Positions 21,096 through 32,058 of a DNA stretch of 64,000 nucleotides are shown here, in pieces (positions within the stretch are counted from its first letter, which is position 1; each line of letters begins with the position of its first letter). The position numbers and the translations under genes are program-made. Under the pieces are notes generated by a model. It saw only the letters and a program-made list of their open reading frames with translations. It did no database searches and was not told where the DNA came from. The stretch is from DAIQRJ01 sp963708795 (GTDB lineage: Bacteria > Actinomycetota > Actinomycetes > Propionibacteriales > DAIQRJ01): contig CAVPUH010000008.1 in assembly GCA_963708795.1 (NCBI GenBank), positions 62,001 through 126,000 on the forward strand, read 5' to 3'.

Positions 21096-23767
21096 CAGTG
21101 GCTGTCCCGGTTCGCGATCGCCTTCTCCACTGCGGGGAGCACGTCGGGTAGGGACACCAGGTCGACGCCGCCGCCCTGGGCCACGTCGTCCTTGCCGCCG
21201 CCGTTGCCGCCGAGCACGCCGGCAGCCACCTTGACGAGCCCACCCGCGCGCAGGCCGGCGTCGCGCGCCGCCCGGTTCGTGGCCACGACCACGCCGGGTT
21301 TGCCGTTGCTGTCCCCGACGACGGTGACGACCGCCGGATGGTCCTCTCCGAGACGCCCGCGGATGTCGAGCGCGAGGGTCCGCAGATCGTTCCCGCCGAC
21401 ACCCGTCGGCGTCCGGTGGCCGGCGAACAGCACCCCGCCGATGTCGGTCGGCTTGGCCGCGACGTCGCCGGCGACGGCGAGCACGGACGCCAGCCGCGCG
21501 GACTCGAGCTCCTTCTCCGCCGCTCGCAGCCTGGCCACGAGCGCGGACACCCGCTCGGGCAGCTCCTCCGGACGGACCTTCAACTCGTCCGCCAGCCCGG
21601 CGACCAGCGCACGCTCACGGGCCAGGAACCGCAGCGCATCGATGCCGACCAGGGCCTCGACCCGCCGTACTCCGGCGCCGACCGAGCTCTCGCTGATGAC
21701 CGACAGCGCCCCCACCTGGGACGAATGCGCGACATGGGTGCCACCGCACAGCTCCCGCGACCAGGGCCCGCCGATCTCGACCACCCGGACCTGCTCGTCG
21801 TAGGTCTCCCCGAACAGCGCGAGCGCGCCCCACTCCCGCGCCTCCGGCAGCGTCATGTACTGCGCCGACACCGGCAGGTCGGCCCGCACCGCGAGGTTCG
21901 CGACGTCCTCGAGCTCGGAGCGCAGGTCGGCGCTCAGGCCCTTGGCCCACGCGAAGTCGAGCCGCAGATAGCCGGGCTTGTTGTACGACCCGCTCTGCAG
22001 CGCGGTCGGCCCGAGCACCTGGCGCAGCGCCGCGTGGACCACGTGCGTGCCCGAGTGCGCCTGACACGCCGAGATCCGCCACTCGTGATCGACCTGCGCC
22101 CGGACGTCCGCGCCGGTGCGGAGCAGGCCGCCCTCGACGTCGACGGTGTGGACGACCAAGCCCTTCACCGGACGCTGGACGTCCCGGACCCGCAGGCTCA
22201 CACCGTCCCCGGTGATGAGACCCTCGTCGGCGATCTGGCCGCCGGACTCCGCGTAGAACGACGTCGTGTCGAGGACGACCTCGACGCTCTGACCGGGCTC
22301 GACGGATTCCACGAGCTCACCGTCGACGAGCAGCCCGAGCACCCGCGCATCGGTGTCGAGTCGCTCGTAGCCGACGAACGACGTCGGGCCGGGTTCGAGC
22401 AACCCGCGGTAGACCGACAGGTCGGCATGCGCGTGCTTCTTCGACCGCGCGTCCTGCTTGGCCCGCTGCCGCTGTTCGTCCATGAGCCGCCGGAACTCGC
22501 CCTGGTCGACCTCGAGGCCGGCCTCCGACGCCATCTCGAGGGTGAGGTCGATCGGGAATCCGTAGGTGTCGTGCAGCGCGAACGCACGGTCGCCGCCCAA
22601 CGTCGCGCCGCCCGCGGCCTTCGTCGACTCGACGGCCAGGTCGAAGATCGCCGTGCCCGACTTCAGCGTCGACCGGAACGCCTCCTCCTCGGCGTACGCG
22701 ATGTCGCTGATGCGCGCGAAGTCGCGCTCGAGTTCGGGGTAGCTCGCCTTCATCCGCTCGAGGCTCACCGGCAGCAGGGTGGGAAGCACCGGGGCGTCGA
22801 CGCCGAGCAGCCGCATCGAGCGGATCGCGCGGCGCAGCAGCCGGCGCAGGACGTAGCCGCGGGTCTCGTTACCCGGCTTGACCCCGTCGCCGATCAGCAT
22901 CAGCCCGCTGCGGACGTGATCGGCGATCACCCGGAGCCGGACGTCGTTCTCGTGGTCGGCGCCGTAGGTGTGGCCCGACATCTCCGCCGCGGCGTCGAGG
23001 ACCGGATACACCTCGTCGATCTCGTAGAGGTTGTCGACGCCCTGCAGCAGATACGCGACGCGCTCGAGGCCCATGCCGGTGTCGATGTTCTTCCGCGGCA
23101 ACTCCCCGACGATCGGGTAGTCCTCCTTGGCCCCGCCCTCGCCGCGGATCCACTGCATGAACACGAGGTTCCAGATCTCGAGGAACCGGTCCTCGTCGAC
23201 GATCGGGCCGCCGTCGGGTCCGTACTCCGGGCCGCGGTCGATGTAGATCTCGGAGTTCGGCCCGCACGGTCCGGGCACCGTCATCGACCACAGGTTGTCG
23301 ACCATGCCACGACGCTGGATACGCGCATCCGGCATTCCGGCGACCTTCTTCCACAACCCGACGGTCTCGTCGTCGTCGTGGTAGACGGTCACCCAGATCT
23401 TCTCGGGGTCGAACCCGTAGCCGCCGTCGTGCTGGGACCGCGTGATGAGGTCCCAGGCGAACCCGATGGCCTCTTCCTTGAAGTAGTCGCCGAAGCTGAA
23501 GTTGCCGTTCATCTGGAAGAACGTGCCGTGCCGGGTGGTCTTGCCGACCTCGTCGATGTCCGCGGTGCGGACGCACTTCTGCACGCTCGCGGCGCGCTTG
23601 GCCGGGGGGTCCTGGTGGCCGAGGAAGTACGGGACGAACGGCACCATCCCGGCGTTGACGAAGAGCAGGTTCGGGTCGTCGAAGATCAGGGAGGCGCTGG
23701 GCACCTCGACGTGCCCGGAGTTCGCGAAGTGCCGGAGGAACCGGCGGCGGATCTCGGCGGTCTGCAT
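21095..23767 (-). CDS. alaS: Alanyl-tRNA synthetase
   Basis: Charges tRNA-Ala. The 890-residue protein has the class II catalytic domain (FVNAGMVPF, RTADIDEVGKTTRHGTFFQM, GNFSFGDYFKEEA, GMGLERV), the editing domain with metal ligands (HSGTHVVHAAL and CGGTHVAHS) and the C-Ala domain ending near PDVLPAVEKAI. I chose ATG 23767 (MQTAEIRRRF) because AGGAAG lies 8 bases upstream; the frame is open to 23803. No T-box leader was seen upstream. Confidence 0.96.
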   Translation of the reverse strand: MQTAEIRRRFLRHFANSGHVEVPSASLIFDDPNLLFVNAGMVPFVPYFLGHQDPPAKRAASVQKCVRTADIDEVGKTTRHGTFFQMNGNFSFGDYFKEEAIGFAWDLITRSQHDGGYGFDPEKIWVTVYHDDDETVGLWKKVAGMPDARIQRRGMVDNLWSMTVPGPCGPNSEIYIDRGPEYGPDGGPIVDEDRFLEIWNLVFMQWIRGEGGAKEDYPIVGELPRKNIDTGMGLERVAYLLQGVDNLYEIDEVYPVLDAAAEMSGHTYGADHENDVRLRVIADHVRSGLMLIGDGVKPGNETRGYVLRRLLRRAIRSMRLLGVDAPVLPTLLPVSLERMKASYPELERDFARISDIAYAEEEAFRSTLKSGTAIFDLAVESTKAAGGATLGGDRAFALHDTYGFPIDLTLEMASEAGLEVDQGEFRRLMDEQRQRAKQDARSKKHAHADLSVYRGLLEPGPTSFVGYERLDTDARVLGLLVDGELVESVEPGQSVEVVLDTTSFYAESGGQIADEGLITGDGVSLRVRDVQRPVKGLVVHTVDVEGGLLRTGADVRAQVDHEWRISACQAHSGTHVVHAALRQVLGPTALQSGSYNKPGYLRLDFAWAKGLSADLRSELEDVANLAVRADLPVSAQYMTLPEAREWGALALFGETYDEQVRVVEIGGPWSRELCGGTHVAHSSQVGALSVISESSVGAGVRRVEALVGIDALRFLARERALVAGLADELKVRPEELPERVSALVARLRAAEKELESARLASVLAVAGDVAAKPTDIGGVLFAGHRTPTGVGGNDLRTLALDIRGRLGEDHPAVVTVVGDSNGKPGVVVATNRAARDAGLRAGGLVKVAAGVLGGNGGGKDDVAQGGGVDLVSLPDVLPAVEKAIANRDSH

Positions 23768-24046
23768 GGGGGAACTTCCTGTGGCGCGGCTCGGCGCGCT
23801 CATGCGCGCGAGCGGGGGGCGGCTGGACGGCGAAGGCGGCCGCAGCGGCCGACGAACCCGCGGGCGATGATCACCCGGCGATGGTTCGACCGTCTGCGGC
23901 CGAGCGAGCTCGTGCTCCCGGCGCCGCGGCGCCGCGCGTCTGGAGAGCGCTGTCGGTGACGCGGTACGGCACGGACACGTGGACTCCCTTCCCGGACGGC
24001 ACGGTTCGCGCCAGCTTACCTTGACGTCGATTCGGTGGGCGAGCGC
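23768..24046. other. Gap between alaS and rarA
   Basis: A 279-base stretch. Related actinobacteria often carry one or two small genes here (for example DUF948-type proteins), but no conserved coding signal is visible. The one short frame (23871-24086, minus) is Arg/Ala-rich and probably spurious. The alaS ribosome site lies at its left end. Confidence 0.4.
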
Positions 24047-25472
24047 TCATTCGCTCCCGCGCACGATCGCCCGGATCCGCTTCCACCGCTGCTCGGCGTC
24101 GCGCTCCGCGCCGATCGGGCGTGGCTGGTAGTACCGCCGGTCGGCCACCGCGTCCGGGGCGTACTGCTGCTCGACGACGCCGCGCGGGTCGTCGTGCGCG
24201 TAGGTGTAGCTCTGGCCGTGACCGATCTTCTTCGCACTCGAGTAGTGCGAGTCGCGCAACGCGGCAGGCACGCCACCGATCCTGCCTGCCCGGACATCGG
24301 CCTGCGCCGCGCCGATCGCGGTCGTCACGGCGTTCGACTTCGGCGCCAGCGCCAGGTACACCAGCGCGTGTGCGAGGTTCAGGCCGGCTTCGGGCAGACC
24401 GACGAGCTGCACGGCCTGGGCCGCCGCGGTCGCGATCAACAACGCCTGCGGATCGGCCATGCCGACGTCCTCGCTGGCCAGGATGACGAGCCGGCGCGCG
24501 ATGAACCGCGGATCCTCGCCGGCCTCCAGCATCCGGGCCAGGTAGTGCAGGCCGGCGTCGACGTCGCTACCGCGGACCGACTTGATCAGCGCGCTCGCCA
24601 CGTCGTAGTGCTGATCCCCGTCCCGGTCGTAGCGGACGGCCGCGCGGTCGACCGCTGCCTCGAGCGTGGCCGCGTCGAGCTCCGGGACCTTGCGCGCCCG
24701 GGTCGCCGACGCGCCCGCCTCCAGATAGGTCAGCGCCCGCCGCGCGTCGCCGCCGGCGAGCCGGATCAGGTCGCCCCGCGCCTCCACGGTCATCCGCAAC
24801 GTCCCGCCGAGTCCCCTCTCGTCGGTCAGCGCGTGGTCGACCACCTCGGCGATGTCGTCGTCGGTGAGCGGCTCGAGGGTGAGCAGCAACGACCGCGAGA
24901 GCAGCGGGCGAGATGATCGAGAAGAACGGGTTCTCCGTCGTCGCCGCGATCAGGGTGACCCAGCGGTTCTCCACCCCTGGGAGGAGTGCGTCCTGCTGGG
25001 CCTTGGAGAACCGGTGCACCTCGTCCACGAACAGGACGGTCTCGGTGCCGCTGCGGGTCAGCTCCCGGCGGGAGTCGTCCAGGACGGCCCGGACCTCCTT
25101 CACCCCGGCGGACACCGCCGAGACCTCGACGAAGCGGCGATCGGTCTGGTGACTGACGATCCCCGCGATGGTCGTCTTGCCGGAGCCCGGCGGCCCCCAG
25201 AGGATGACACCCATGGCCTGGTCGGTCTCGACCAGCTGTCGCAGCGGCGACCCGGGTTGCCGCAGATGCTGTTGACCGACGAGCTCGTCGAGCGAGGTCG
25301 GGCGCATCCGGACCGCGAGCGGTTGTGACGCGTGCGCGGGGGTACCGAGGCTGCCGGGCGGGAGATTGACGGCGGACCCGCGGGCCACGGCTCGGCCGCC
25401 GGCCGGACGCTCGGGACCGGGCGCGTCGAACAGCCCTTCGGCGCCGATGTCGTCGGCTTCACCCGCGGTCAC
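24047..25472 (-). CDS. rarA: Replication-associated recombination protein A, AAA+ ATPase (apparent frameshift)
   Basis: Clamp-loader-like ATPase that acts at stalled replication forks. N-terminal half from GTG 25472: RPTSLDELVGQQHL, Walker A GPPGSGKTTIAG, Walker B LFVDEVHRF, sensor ATTENPFFSII. C-terminal half in another frame: LLTLEPLTDDDI, the ARRALTYLEAG region, then the RarA tetramerisation domain with GMADPQALLIATAAAQAV and a final KRIRA. The break is a net one-base insertion at about 24906-24912; removal gives IISP-LLSRSLLLTLEPL, a typical family sequence. It is therefore probably an intact gene with a read error. Confidence 0.88.
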
Positions 25473-25630
25473 GGCCGCGACCCTACTCCGGCTTCCCGCG
25501 CACGCCGGAAGTCATCTCGTCGGTCGCCGGAGTGGTCACGAACCCACCACTGGGCGGCGTGTCGCAGGAGGACGCGCCCAGTCGGGGTCACCGGCTGGCC
25601 GCGCTCGCCAGCCCGCTCGCCGGTCGGCCC

Positions 25631-26762
25631 TCAGCCCGCCAGCGGGTGCTCGTCGTTCAGGGCCTCGAGCAACGTCGGATCGTCCACCGACTCGACGACG
25701 AGCTGCTCGGCCTTCACCGCGTCTGTCGACGTGAGCGGGCCGGCGAAGTGACATGCCACCTCGTGGCCCGGTGACAGCTCGATGAGCGGCGGTTCCTGGG
25801 TGGCGCAGATGTCCGCGGCCCGCCAGCAGCGGGTGCGGAACCGGCAGCCGCTGGGCGGGTCGATCGGGCTGGGTACGTCCCCGACGAGGCGGATGCGGTC
25901 GCGCCGCTCACCGGTCGCGGCCTGGGACACGTCGGGGACGGCGGAGAGCAGTGCCTGGGTGTACGGGTGCATCGGCTCGCGGTAGATCTGATCGCGCGGG
26001 CCCTTCTCGACGATCTTGCCGAGATACATCACCGCGATCTCCGGGCAGAAGTGCCGGACGATCGCGAGGTCGTGGGCGATGAACACGAAGGCGATGTTGA
26101 ACTCGTCGCGCAGGTCTTCGAGCAGGTTCATCACCTGCGCCTGGATCGACACGTCGAGGGCCGAGACGGGCTCGTCGGCGACGATCAGCTTCGGACGCAA
26201 CGCGAGCGCCCGGGCGATGCCGATGCGCTGGCGCTGGCCACCGGAGAACTCGTTCGGGTACCGGTTGTAGTGCTCGGGGTTCAGCCCCACGATCTCGAGG
26301 AGCTCCTGGACCCTGGCGAGGGTCTTGTTGCCCGGCACGATGTTGTGGATGCGGAGCGGGGTGCCGATGATCGATCCGACCGTGTGCCGCGGGTTCAGCG
26401 ACGAGTAGGGGTCCTGGAAGATGATCTGGACGTCGCGCCGGAACGGCAGCAGGTCCTTGTCCTTGATGCTCGCGATGTCGTTTCCGTCGATCTCGATCGA
26501 GCCACTCGTGGGCGTGTCCAGCCGTGTCACCAGCCGACCCGTCGTCGACTTGCCGCACCCCGACTCCCCCACCAGGCCGAGCGCCTGCCCTGCGTCGACG
26601 CCGAACGAGACGCCGTCCACCGCCTGGACCTGACCGATCGTGCGGCGGACGATGCCGCTGGAGAGGACCGGGAAGTGCCGGACGAGGTTGCGGACCTCGA
26701 GCAGCCGGCCCTTCGGCGGGGCGACTGCCGGCCGGCGGCGAGCTGGCCGTCTGCTGGCTCAT
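25631..26762 (-). CDS. Oligopeptide ABC transporter ATP-binding protein, OppF type (apparent frameshift)
   Basis: Second ATPase of a peptide importer. The ATG at 26762 overlaps the stop of the OppD-type gene (ATGA). A net one-base insertion near 26728-26735 separates MSQQTASSPPA from AVAPPKGRLLEVRNLVRHFP. The rest is intact: Walker A GESGCGKST, Q-loop FQDPYSSLNP, signature FSGGQRQRIGIARAL, Walker B LIVADEPVSALD, H-loop AHD, and the OppF C-terminal oligopeptide/dipeptide motif CRFRTRCWRAADIC with Cys residues. It closes the transporter cluster; 158 bases without a clear gene follow before rarA. Confidence 0.88.
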
Positions 26763-27858
26763 GCGGGCTTCTCCTCGGCCTCGAGGGCGGGCGGGCTGCC
26801 GGCCCGGGAGCCGATCCGGAACAGCTCCTGCGGGTTCTCCAGGTAGCAGCGGCTCAGGTTGTCCGGACGTCCGCGCGGCGACATCAGCTCCGGCAGCTCG
26901 GTCCGGCAGCGGTCGCCCGGCACGTGCGACTGGTACGGGCAGCGCGGATGGAACGAACACCCGGACGGCAGGTCGACGAGGCTCGGCGGGTTGCCCTTGA
27001 TCGGGTTCAGCCGGACGTTCGGGTCGTCCTCGAGGTCGGGGGCGCTCGAGAGCAGGCCCCAGGTGTAGGGATGGTCGGGCGACTGCAGCACGTCCCGGGT
27101 CGGTCCGAACTCCACGCAGCGGCCGGCGTACATCACGAGCACGTCGTCGGCCATCTCGGCGACGACGCCGAGGTCGTGGGTGATGAGGATGATCGCGGAC
27201 CCGAACTCGGCCTGCAGACCCTGCAGGAGGTCGAGGATCTGAGCCTGCACGGTCACGTCGAGGGCGGTCGTCGGCTCGTCGGCGATGAGCAGCTTCGGGT
27301 CGTTGACCAGGCCCATGGCGATCATCGCGCGCTGACGCATGCCGCCGGAGAACTGATGCGGGTAGTCGTCGTAACGCTGCGGGGGTTCGGGATGCCGACG
27401 AGACCGAGCATGTCGACCGCGCGCGCTCGCGCGATCTGCTTCGACGCGGAGTTGTGCGCCCGGTAGGCCTCCGCGATCTGGTCGCCGATCCGGTAGAACG
27501 GGTGCAGGGCCGACAGCGGGTCCTGGAAGATCATCGCCGCGGTGTTGCCGCGCACGCGCCGGAACGAGGCCTCGCTCTCCCCGACCAGTTCCTTGCCGTC
27601 GAGCCGGATGCTGCCGGAGATGCGCGTCTGCTTGCGGTCGTGCAGGCCCATGATCGCCATGCTGGACACGCTCTTGCCGGAGCCGGACTCGCCGACGATA
27701 CCCAGCGTCCGGCCGAGCTCCACCTGGTAGCTGAGGCCGTTCACCGCGTGCACGACCCCGTCCGGGGTCGGGAATGCGACGGTGAGGTCCTGCACGACGA
27801 GGTGGGCCTCGTCGGCGTCCGCGTCGGTCGTGCCCGGGTTCAGCGCAGCGCTGCTCAC
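26759..27858 (-). CDS. Oligopeptide ABC transporter ATP-binding protein, OppD type (apparent frameshift)
   Basis: First ATPase of the importer. The N-terminal part from GTG 27858 has Walker A GESGSGKSVSS and Q-loop FQDPLSALHPF. The C-terminal part in another frame has the signature FSGGMRQRAMIAMGL, Walker B LLIADEPTTALD, H-loop THDLG and the C-terminal CSFHPRCPY Cys motif. The break lies at the GGGGG run at 27381-27385; one missing base restores GIPNP-PQRYDDYPHQFSGG. A homopolymer error is the simplest explanation. It follows the permease gene by one base and overlaps the OppF-type gene. Confidence 0.9.
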
Positions 27859-27859
27859 G

Positions 27860-28855
27860 TCAGCCCCCTACTCGGACGCGCGGGTCGAGCACGCTGTAGA
27901 CGATGTCGACGATGAGGTTGAAGAAGACCAGCAGGAACGCCGTGAAGATCACCACGCCCATGATCACCGGCAGGTCGCCGGTGTTGAACGCCTGTAAGCC
28001 CATCAGGCCAAGGCCCTGCACGCTGAAGATCTGTTCGGTGAAGATCGTCCCGGTGAGCAGGGCCGCGAGGTCGAGGCCGAGGATCGTGACGACCGCGGTG
28101 AGGGCGGCCCGCAACGCGTGCTTGAGGTAGACGCTGCGGGTGGAGAGACCCTTGGCGCGTGCGGTCCGGACGTAGTCCTCGGACAGGCTCTCCACCATCG
28201 CCGTGCGCGTGTACCGGGCGTACTGGGTGGCGTAGACGATGCCGAGGATCACCCAGGGAAAGAGCAGGCCCTTGAACCAGGCCCACGGATCCTCGGTGAA
28301 CGGCGTATAGCCCGATCTCGGGAAGATGGGGAACTTGAGGGTGAACGTCAGCCAGGCCAACAGGGCGACGAGGTAATAGGGGAACGCGTTGATCACCAGC
28401 GTCGACCCCATCATCGCCCGGTCGACGATGGTGCCGCGTCTGGCCGCCGCGATCACCCCCAGGGTGATCCCGACGAACAGGAAGATGACGGCGGCCCCGA
28501 GGGCGACCGACAGGGTCACCGGAAGGCGTTGCAGCATCATCTGGGTGACCGGCTGGTCCTGCAGGAACGACCAGCCGAAGCAGGGTGCCTCGCAGTGCTT
28601 GACGATCCCGCCGGTCTGGATCTCACGACCGACGAAGACGCCCTTGTAGTACTCGGCCAACTGCTCCGGGATCGGGGCGTCCAGGTGCAGGCTGGAGCGG
28701 ATCGACTCGAGCCGGTCCGGCGTGCAGTTGCGGGTGCCGCAGATCGCGTAGGCCGGGTCGGTCGGACCGGCGAAGAACAACAGGAACGCACACACGGACA
28801 CCGCGGCGATCACGGTGAAGCCGGCGATGCACCGCCTGACGATGTAGCCGAACAT
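27860..28855 (-). CDS. Oligopeptide ABC transporter permease, OppB type
   Basis: Membrane subunit of the peptide importer. The 331-residue protein has an N-terminal segment (about 9-30), an external loop of about 90 residues containing four Cys (ICGTRNC, KHCEAPC) and five further membrane segments. The EAA-like loop is DYVRTARAKGLSTRSVYLKHALRAA, given here as the family-typical ARAKGL core. I chose ATG 28855 (MFGYIVRR) since AGGAG lies 7 bases upstream; the open frame starts at 28906. The extra Cys pairs may form disulfides outside the membrane (inference). Confidence 0.9.
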   Translation of the reverse strand: MFGYIVRRCIAGFTVIAAVSVCAFLLFFAGPTDPAYAICGTRNCTPDRLESIRSSLHLDAPIPEQLAEYYKGVFVGREIQTGGIVKHCEAPCFGWSFLQDQPVTQMMLQRLPVTLSVALGAAVIFLFVGITLGVIAAARRGTIVDRAMMGSTLVINAFPYYLVALLAWLTFTLKFPIFPRSGYTPFTEDPWAWFKGLLFPWVILGIVYATQYARYTRTAMVESLSEDYVRTARAKGLSTRSVYLKHALRAALTAVVTILGLDLAALLTGTIFTEQIFSVQGLGLMGLQAFNTGDLPVIMGVVIFTAFLLVFFNLIVDIVYSVLDPRVRVGG

Positions 28856-28935
28856 CTGCGCACTCCTGTCTGACGTGACAAAGCTAGGCGGGTGGGTACC
28901 GGTCACCCGTTACCCACCCGCCGCGCTGGTGACGA

Positions 28936-30724
28936 CTACTGCTTGATGTAGAGCTTGGTGAAGTCCGGGCCGCCCGCGAAGCTGTCCATCACGGTGCCAC
29001 CGACCTTCGAGCCCGACAGGTAAGCGATCTTGCTGTAGTCGATCGGGATGACCGGCAGGTAGTCGGTCATGATCGTCTTGTCCATCTTGGCCCACTCCGG
29101 CGGCTGCTCAGCCGACGGCAGTGCGGAGATGCGGTCCATCTCCTTGTCCACCGACGGCTCGTTCAGGAACGACTTGTTCGGCGCAGCATTCGGGGCCGCG
29201 GCGATCAGTCGACCGTCGAAGATGGCCGGGAAGACCGTTCCACCGGACGGCCAGTCGAGGCACCATCCGCCACCACGGAGGTTGATGTCCGCGTTCGGGT
29301 CGTCCGTCTCGTCACGGACCTTGTCCTTCGGCAGCGTCTGGACGGTGTACTTGAAGCCCGCCGCCTCGAACGCCTGCTTGTACACGGCCGAGACCTTGGC
29401 CGCGATCGGGTCACCGTCGGTCAGCAGGGCCTTGAGCTCGAAGCCCGTCGCACCCGCCTCGGCCAGCAGCTTCTTGGCCGCCGCCGGGTCGCCGTTGCCC
29501 TTGCCGCCACTCTTGTTCGGGGAGACGTCGAAGTTCTCCCAGCCCGGGGTGACCTTCGGGTCGATCGTGGTGGCCGGCTCGTACGTGAACGTCGAGTCGC
29601 CGGCCGCCTTGTGGTAGTTGTCGAACGGGTAGGCCTCGTAGATCGCCTGCCGCACCTTCATGTCCGGGATCTTGCGCAGGTCGATGTAGCGGAAGGTCAC
29701 GCAGGTGCCGGCGCCGACGAGCATGCGCTTCTCCGGCTCCTTGTTCAGGATCTGCGGCAGCGTCGAGGAGTCGACGTTGTCGTAGGTCGTGGCCATCTGG
29801 TCCGGGCCCTTGTCCGCGATCAGGCGGTTCTGCACCTGCAGCGCGTCGAGGCCGAACTGGAAGTCGTACTTGTCGACGTACTGGTGCCGGCCCGGGTCGG
29901 ACGCCGGATCCCACTGGTCGTTCTTCGCGAGGATGAGTTCCTTGCCCGGGGTGTACTTCTCGAACTTGTACGGGCCGCTGGCGAGCGGGTGCAGACCGTA
30001 GTTCGCCTTGGTGTCCTTGGCCTGCGGGATCGGCGAGAAGATCGGGAAGGTCATGTAGTACGGAAGGTCGGCGAACGGCTTGGACATCTTCATGACCAGG
30101 GTGTAGTCGTCCGGGGTCTCGACACCGGTGTAGGGCGTCTTGTCCTTGTACGGGACCCTTGTACTTGTCGCCGTCCTTGAAGTAGGTCACCTGGTACGTC
30201 GGGCCACCGGGCAGCTCCTCGAGCGCGAACGAACGCTCGATCGAGTACGCGAAGTCCTGCGCCTTGATCTCGGTGCCGTCCTCGTACTTCATGCCCTTCT
30301 TCAAGTGGAAGGTCCACTCGGTGAAGTCGGCGTTGTGCTGACCGAGGTCGGTGCCGAGGTCGGGCGTGAGGTGGTACTTCCCGTCGGCCTGCAGCGACAT
30401 CTCCACCATGGTGCGCGTGACGGTGCGCAGCACGGCGAGGGCGTCGATGTAGTACGCCTGGGTCGGGTCGAACTTCGTCGGCACGACCGAGGTCAGCACG
30501 TCGACGGTGCCGCCCTTCTGTGCGCCGTCGACGTCGGGCGCCGGACCAGTCGCGTCGGCGTTCTCGACGACCTGGAAGGTCTCCTGACTCTGACCGGCTG
30601 AACTCGGCAGCGGCGACGCACTCGCGTCACCACTTGCCGCGGTCTGCGACGGCGATTTGCCGCCGCATGCCGCAGCACCGAGCGCCAGCACCACGACTGC
30701 CGCCGCGAGGCCTTTCTTGCGCAT
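28936..30724 (-). CDS. Oligopeptide-binding lipoprotein, OppA type (apparent frameshift)
   Basis: Solute-binding protein (SBP family 5) that captures peptides outside the cell. It begins with a lipoprotein signal: MRKK, a hydrophobic stretch and lipobox LGAAAC with the lipidated Cys at about residue 20, then a Ser/Ala-rich linker. SBP5 features: VVPTKFDPTQAYY, WTFHLKKGMKYEDG, FAYSIERSF, then in a second frame YKFEKYTPGKEL, RYIDLRKIPDMKVRQAI and a C-terminal IPIDYSKIAYLSG. The break is a one-base insertion at about 30151-30157 (CGGGACCC); removal gives KYKGPYKDKTPYTG. About 595 residues after repair. It is placed between the two permease genes, an unusual order. Confidence 0.9.
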
Positions 30725-30796
30725 GGCTCTTACTCCTGCCCTGGATGGATTGACGCCGGCGTTTTCACTGGCGCTTGGTGGCTGACGATGGGGTAG

Positions 30797-31789
30797 TCAT
30801 CGCCGCGTCTTGGGGTCGAAGGCATCGCGGATCGCGTCTCCGAGGAGGTTCAGGGAGAGGACCAGGAACATGATGCCCAGGGCCGGGTACCAGAAGTAGA
30901 TCGGGAAGTTCTGGTAGTAGGGGGTGGCAGCGGAGATCGTGCGGCCCCACGAAGCGGTCGGCTCGACCAGGCCGATGCCGAGGTAGGAGAGGCCGGCCTC
31001 GGTGGCCACGTAGACCGGCAGCGAGAGCGACATGAACACGATGATCTGGCCGGTGACGTTGGGGAGCAGCTCGCGCGTGATGATGCGGCGGGTGGGCACC
31101 CCGATCGCGCGCGCCGCGAGGATGAACTCGCGTTCGCGCAGGCTCAGCACCTGGGCCCGGATCAGCCGGCAGAGGCCGGTCCAGCCGAAGACGCCGAAGA
31201 TGCAGATCAGCGTCCACAGCCGCACCCGCGACAACGTGTCGGAGTCGGCGGCGAAGTGGGAGGCGACGATCGGGCTGATCGCGATGACGAGGAGCAGCAG
31301 CGGGAGCGACAGGAAGAAGTCGACGATCCAGGACACCACCCGGTCGTAGGTACCACCGATGAACCCGGAGCTGATGCCCATCAACGTGCCGATGAATGCG
31401 GACAGGACCGTGGCCATGAACGCGATCAGCAGGGACGGCCGCGCGCCGTAGAGCCAGCGGGCCAGCAGGTCGCGCCCGATTCCCGGTTCGATGCCGAACG
31501 GGTGTTCGCGCGTCTGCAGAATGGTCGGGAATCCGTACTGGTCGATCAGGTCGAAGTTGGTGGTATTCGGATCGATGCCGAGAATCTTGCAGATCACCGG
31601 CGCGAACACAGCGATGAAGATGAAGAAGAGCACGATCAACGCACAGATGATGGCGAGCGGGTCGTGCTTCAGCCGGTCCCAGGCGATCCGGCTGGGCGAC
31701 TTGCTCTTGATCGACGGGCCGGTGCCGAGCGCGTGTCCGGGGTCGGCTTCAGCCTGTTCGATCAGCTCAGGCAGTACGTGCTGACTCAT
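30797..31789 (-). CDS. Oligopeptide ABC transporter permease, OppC type
   Basis: Second membrane subunit. The 330-residue protein has the OppC N-terminal domain (SPSRIAWDRLKHDPLAI), six membrane segments and the EAA-like loop around ARAIGVPTRRIITRELLPN. It is the first gene of the cluster, 72 bases ahead of the binding-protein gene. The sequence HPFGIEPGIGRDLLARWLYG is the conserved OppC/DppC pre-membrane motif (HxFGTDxxGRD variant). A promoter is expected in 31790-32058. Confidence 0.91.
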   Translation of the reverse strand: MSQHVLPELIEQAEADPGHALGTGPSIKSKSPSRIAWDRLKHDPLAIICALIVLFFIFIAVFAPVICKILGIDPNTTNFDLIDQYGFPTILQTREHPFGIEPGIGRDLLARWLYGARPSLLIAFMATVLSAFIGTLMGISSGFIGGTYDRVVSWIVDFFLSLPLLLLVIAISPIVASHFAADSDTLSRVRLWTLICIFGVFGWTGLCRLIRAQVLSLREREFILAARAIGVPTRRIITRELLPNVTGQIIVFMSLSLPVYVATEAGLSYLGIGLVEPTASWGRTISAATPYYQNFPIYFWYPALGIMFLVLSLNLLGDAIRDAFDPKTRR

Positions 31790-32058
31790 CCGGTCCGAGT
31801 GCCCTTCCGTGTCCCTGTCGCCCGGGCACCTGTGGTGCGGCGGCCGCCCGTGGACCTGATCGCCCGCCCGGTGAACATGGTCGCGTCATCGCGCGTGCCG
31901 ACCATAGTTGACGGTCGAACTCGTTCCGGGCAAGAAACGGTCACGATTGGCTCACGCTTGAGCGTAGGACTTCCGGTGTAACAGAACGGTTTCGCAAAGA
32001 GCTCCACTCGAAGTCGCGATTCGCCATATTTCCGGTCGCTTCTCGCATTGTCGTGTTT
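31790..32058. other. Promoter region of the peptide-transporter cluster
   Basis: A 269-base non-coding stretch between aspS (3' end) and the transporter. On the minus strand TATGGT (31901-31906) could serve as a -10 box, without a convincing -35. ACGCT-TG-AGCGT at 31954-31965 is a 5-bp inverted repeat that might be an operator. The aspS 3' end carries ACCCCGT/ACGGGGT arms (32062-32068 and 32078-32084) overlapping the last codons, a possible weak terminator without a T-run. Confidence 0.35.

Noticed and set aside
21338..23959. Very long open frame antisense to alaS, and similar long antisense frames over carB, dnaE2, thrS and secD
   Set aside because: Expected shadows of high-GC coding sequence; composition is Arg/Gly/Asp-rich and no family motif is visible.
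23871..24086. Small protein between alaS and rarA
   Set aside because: Low-complexity Arg/Ala composition, no ribosome site and overlap with the rarA end.
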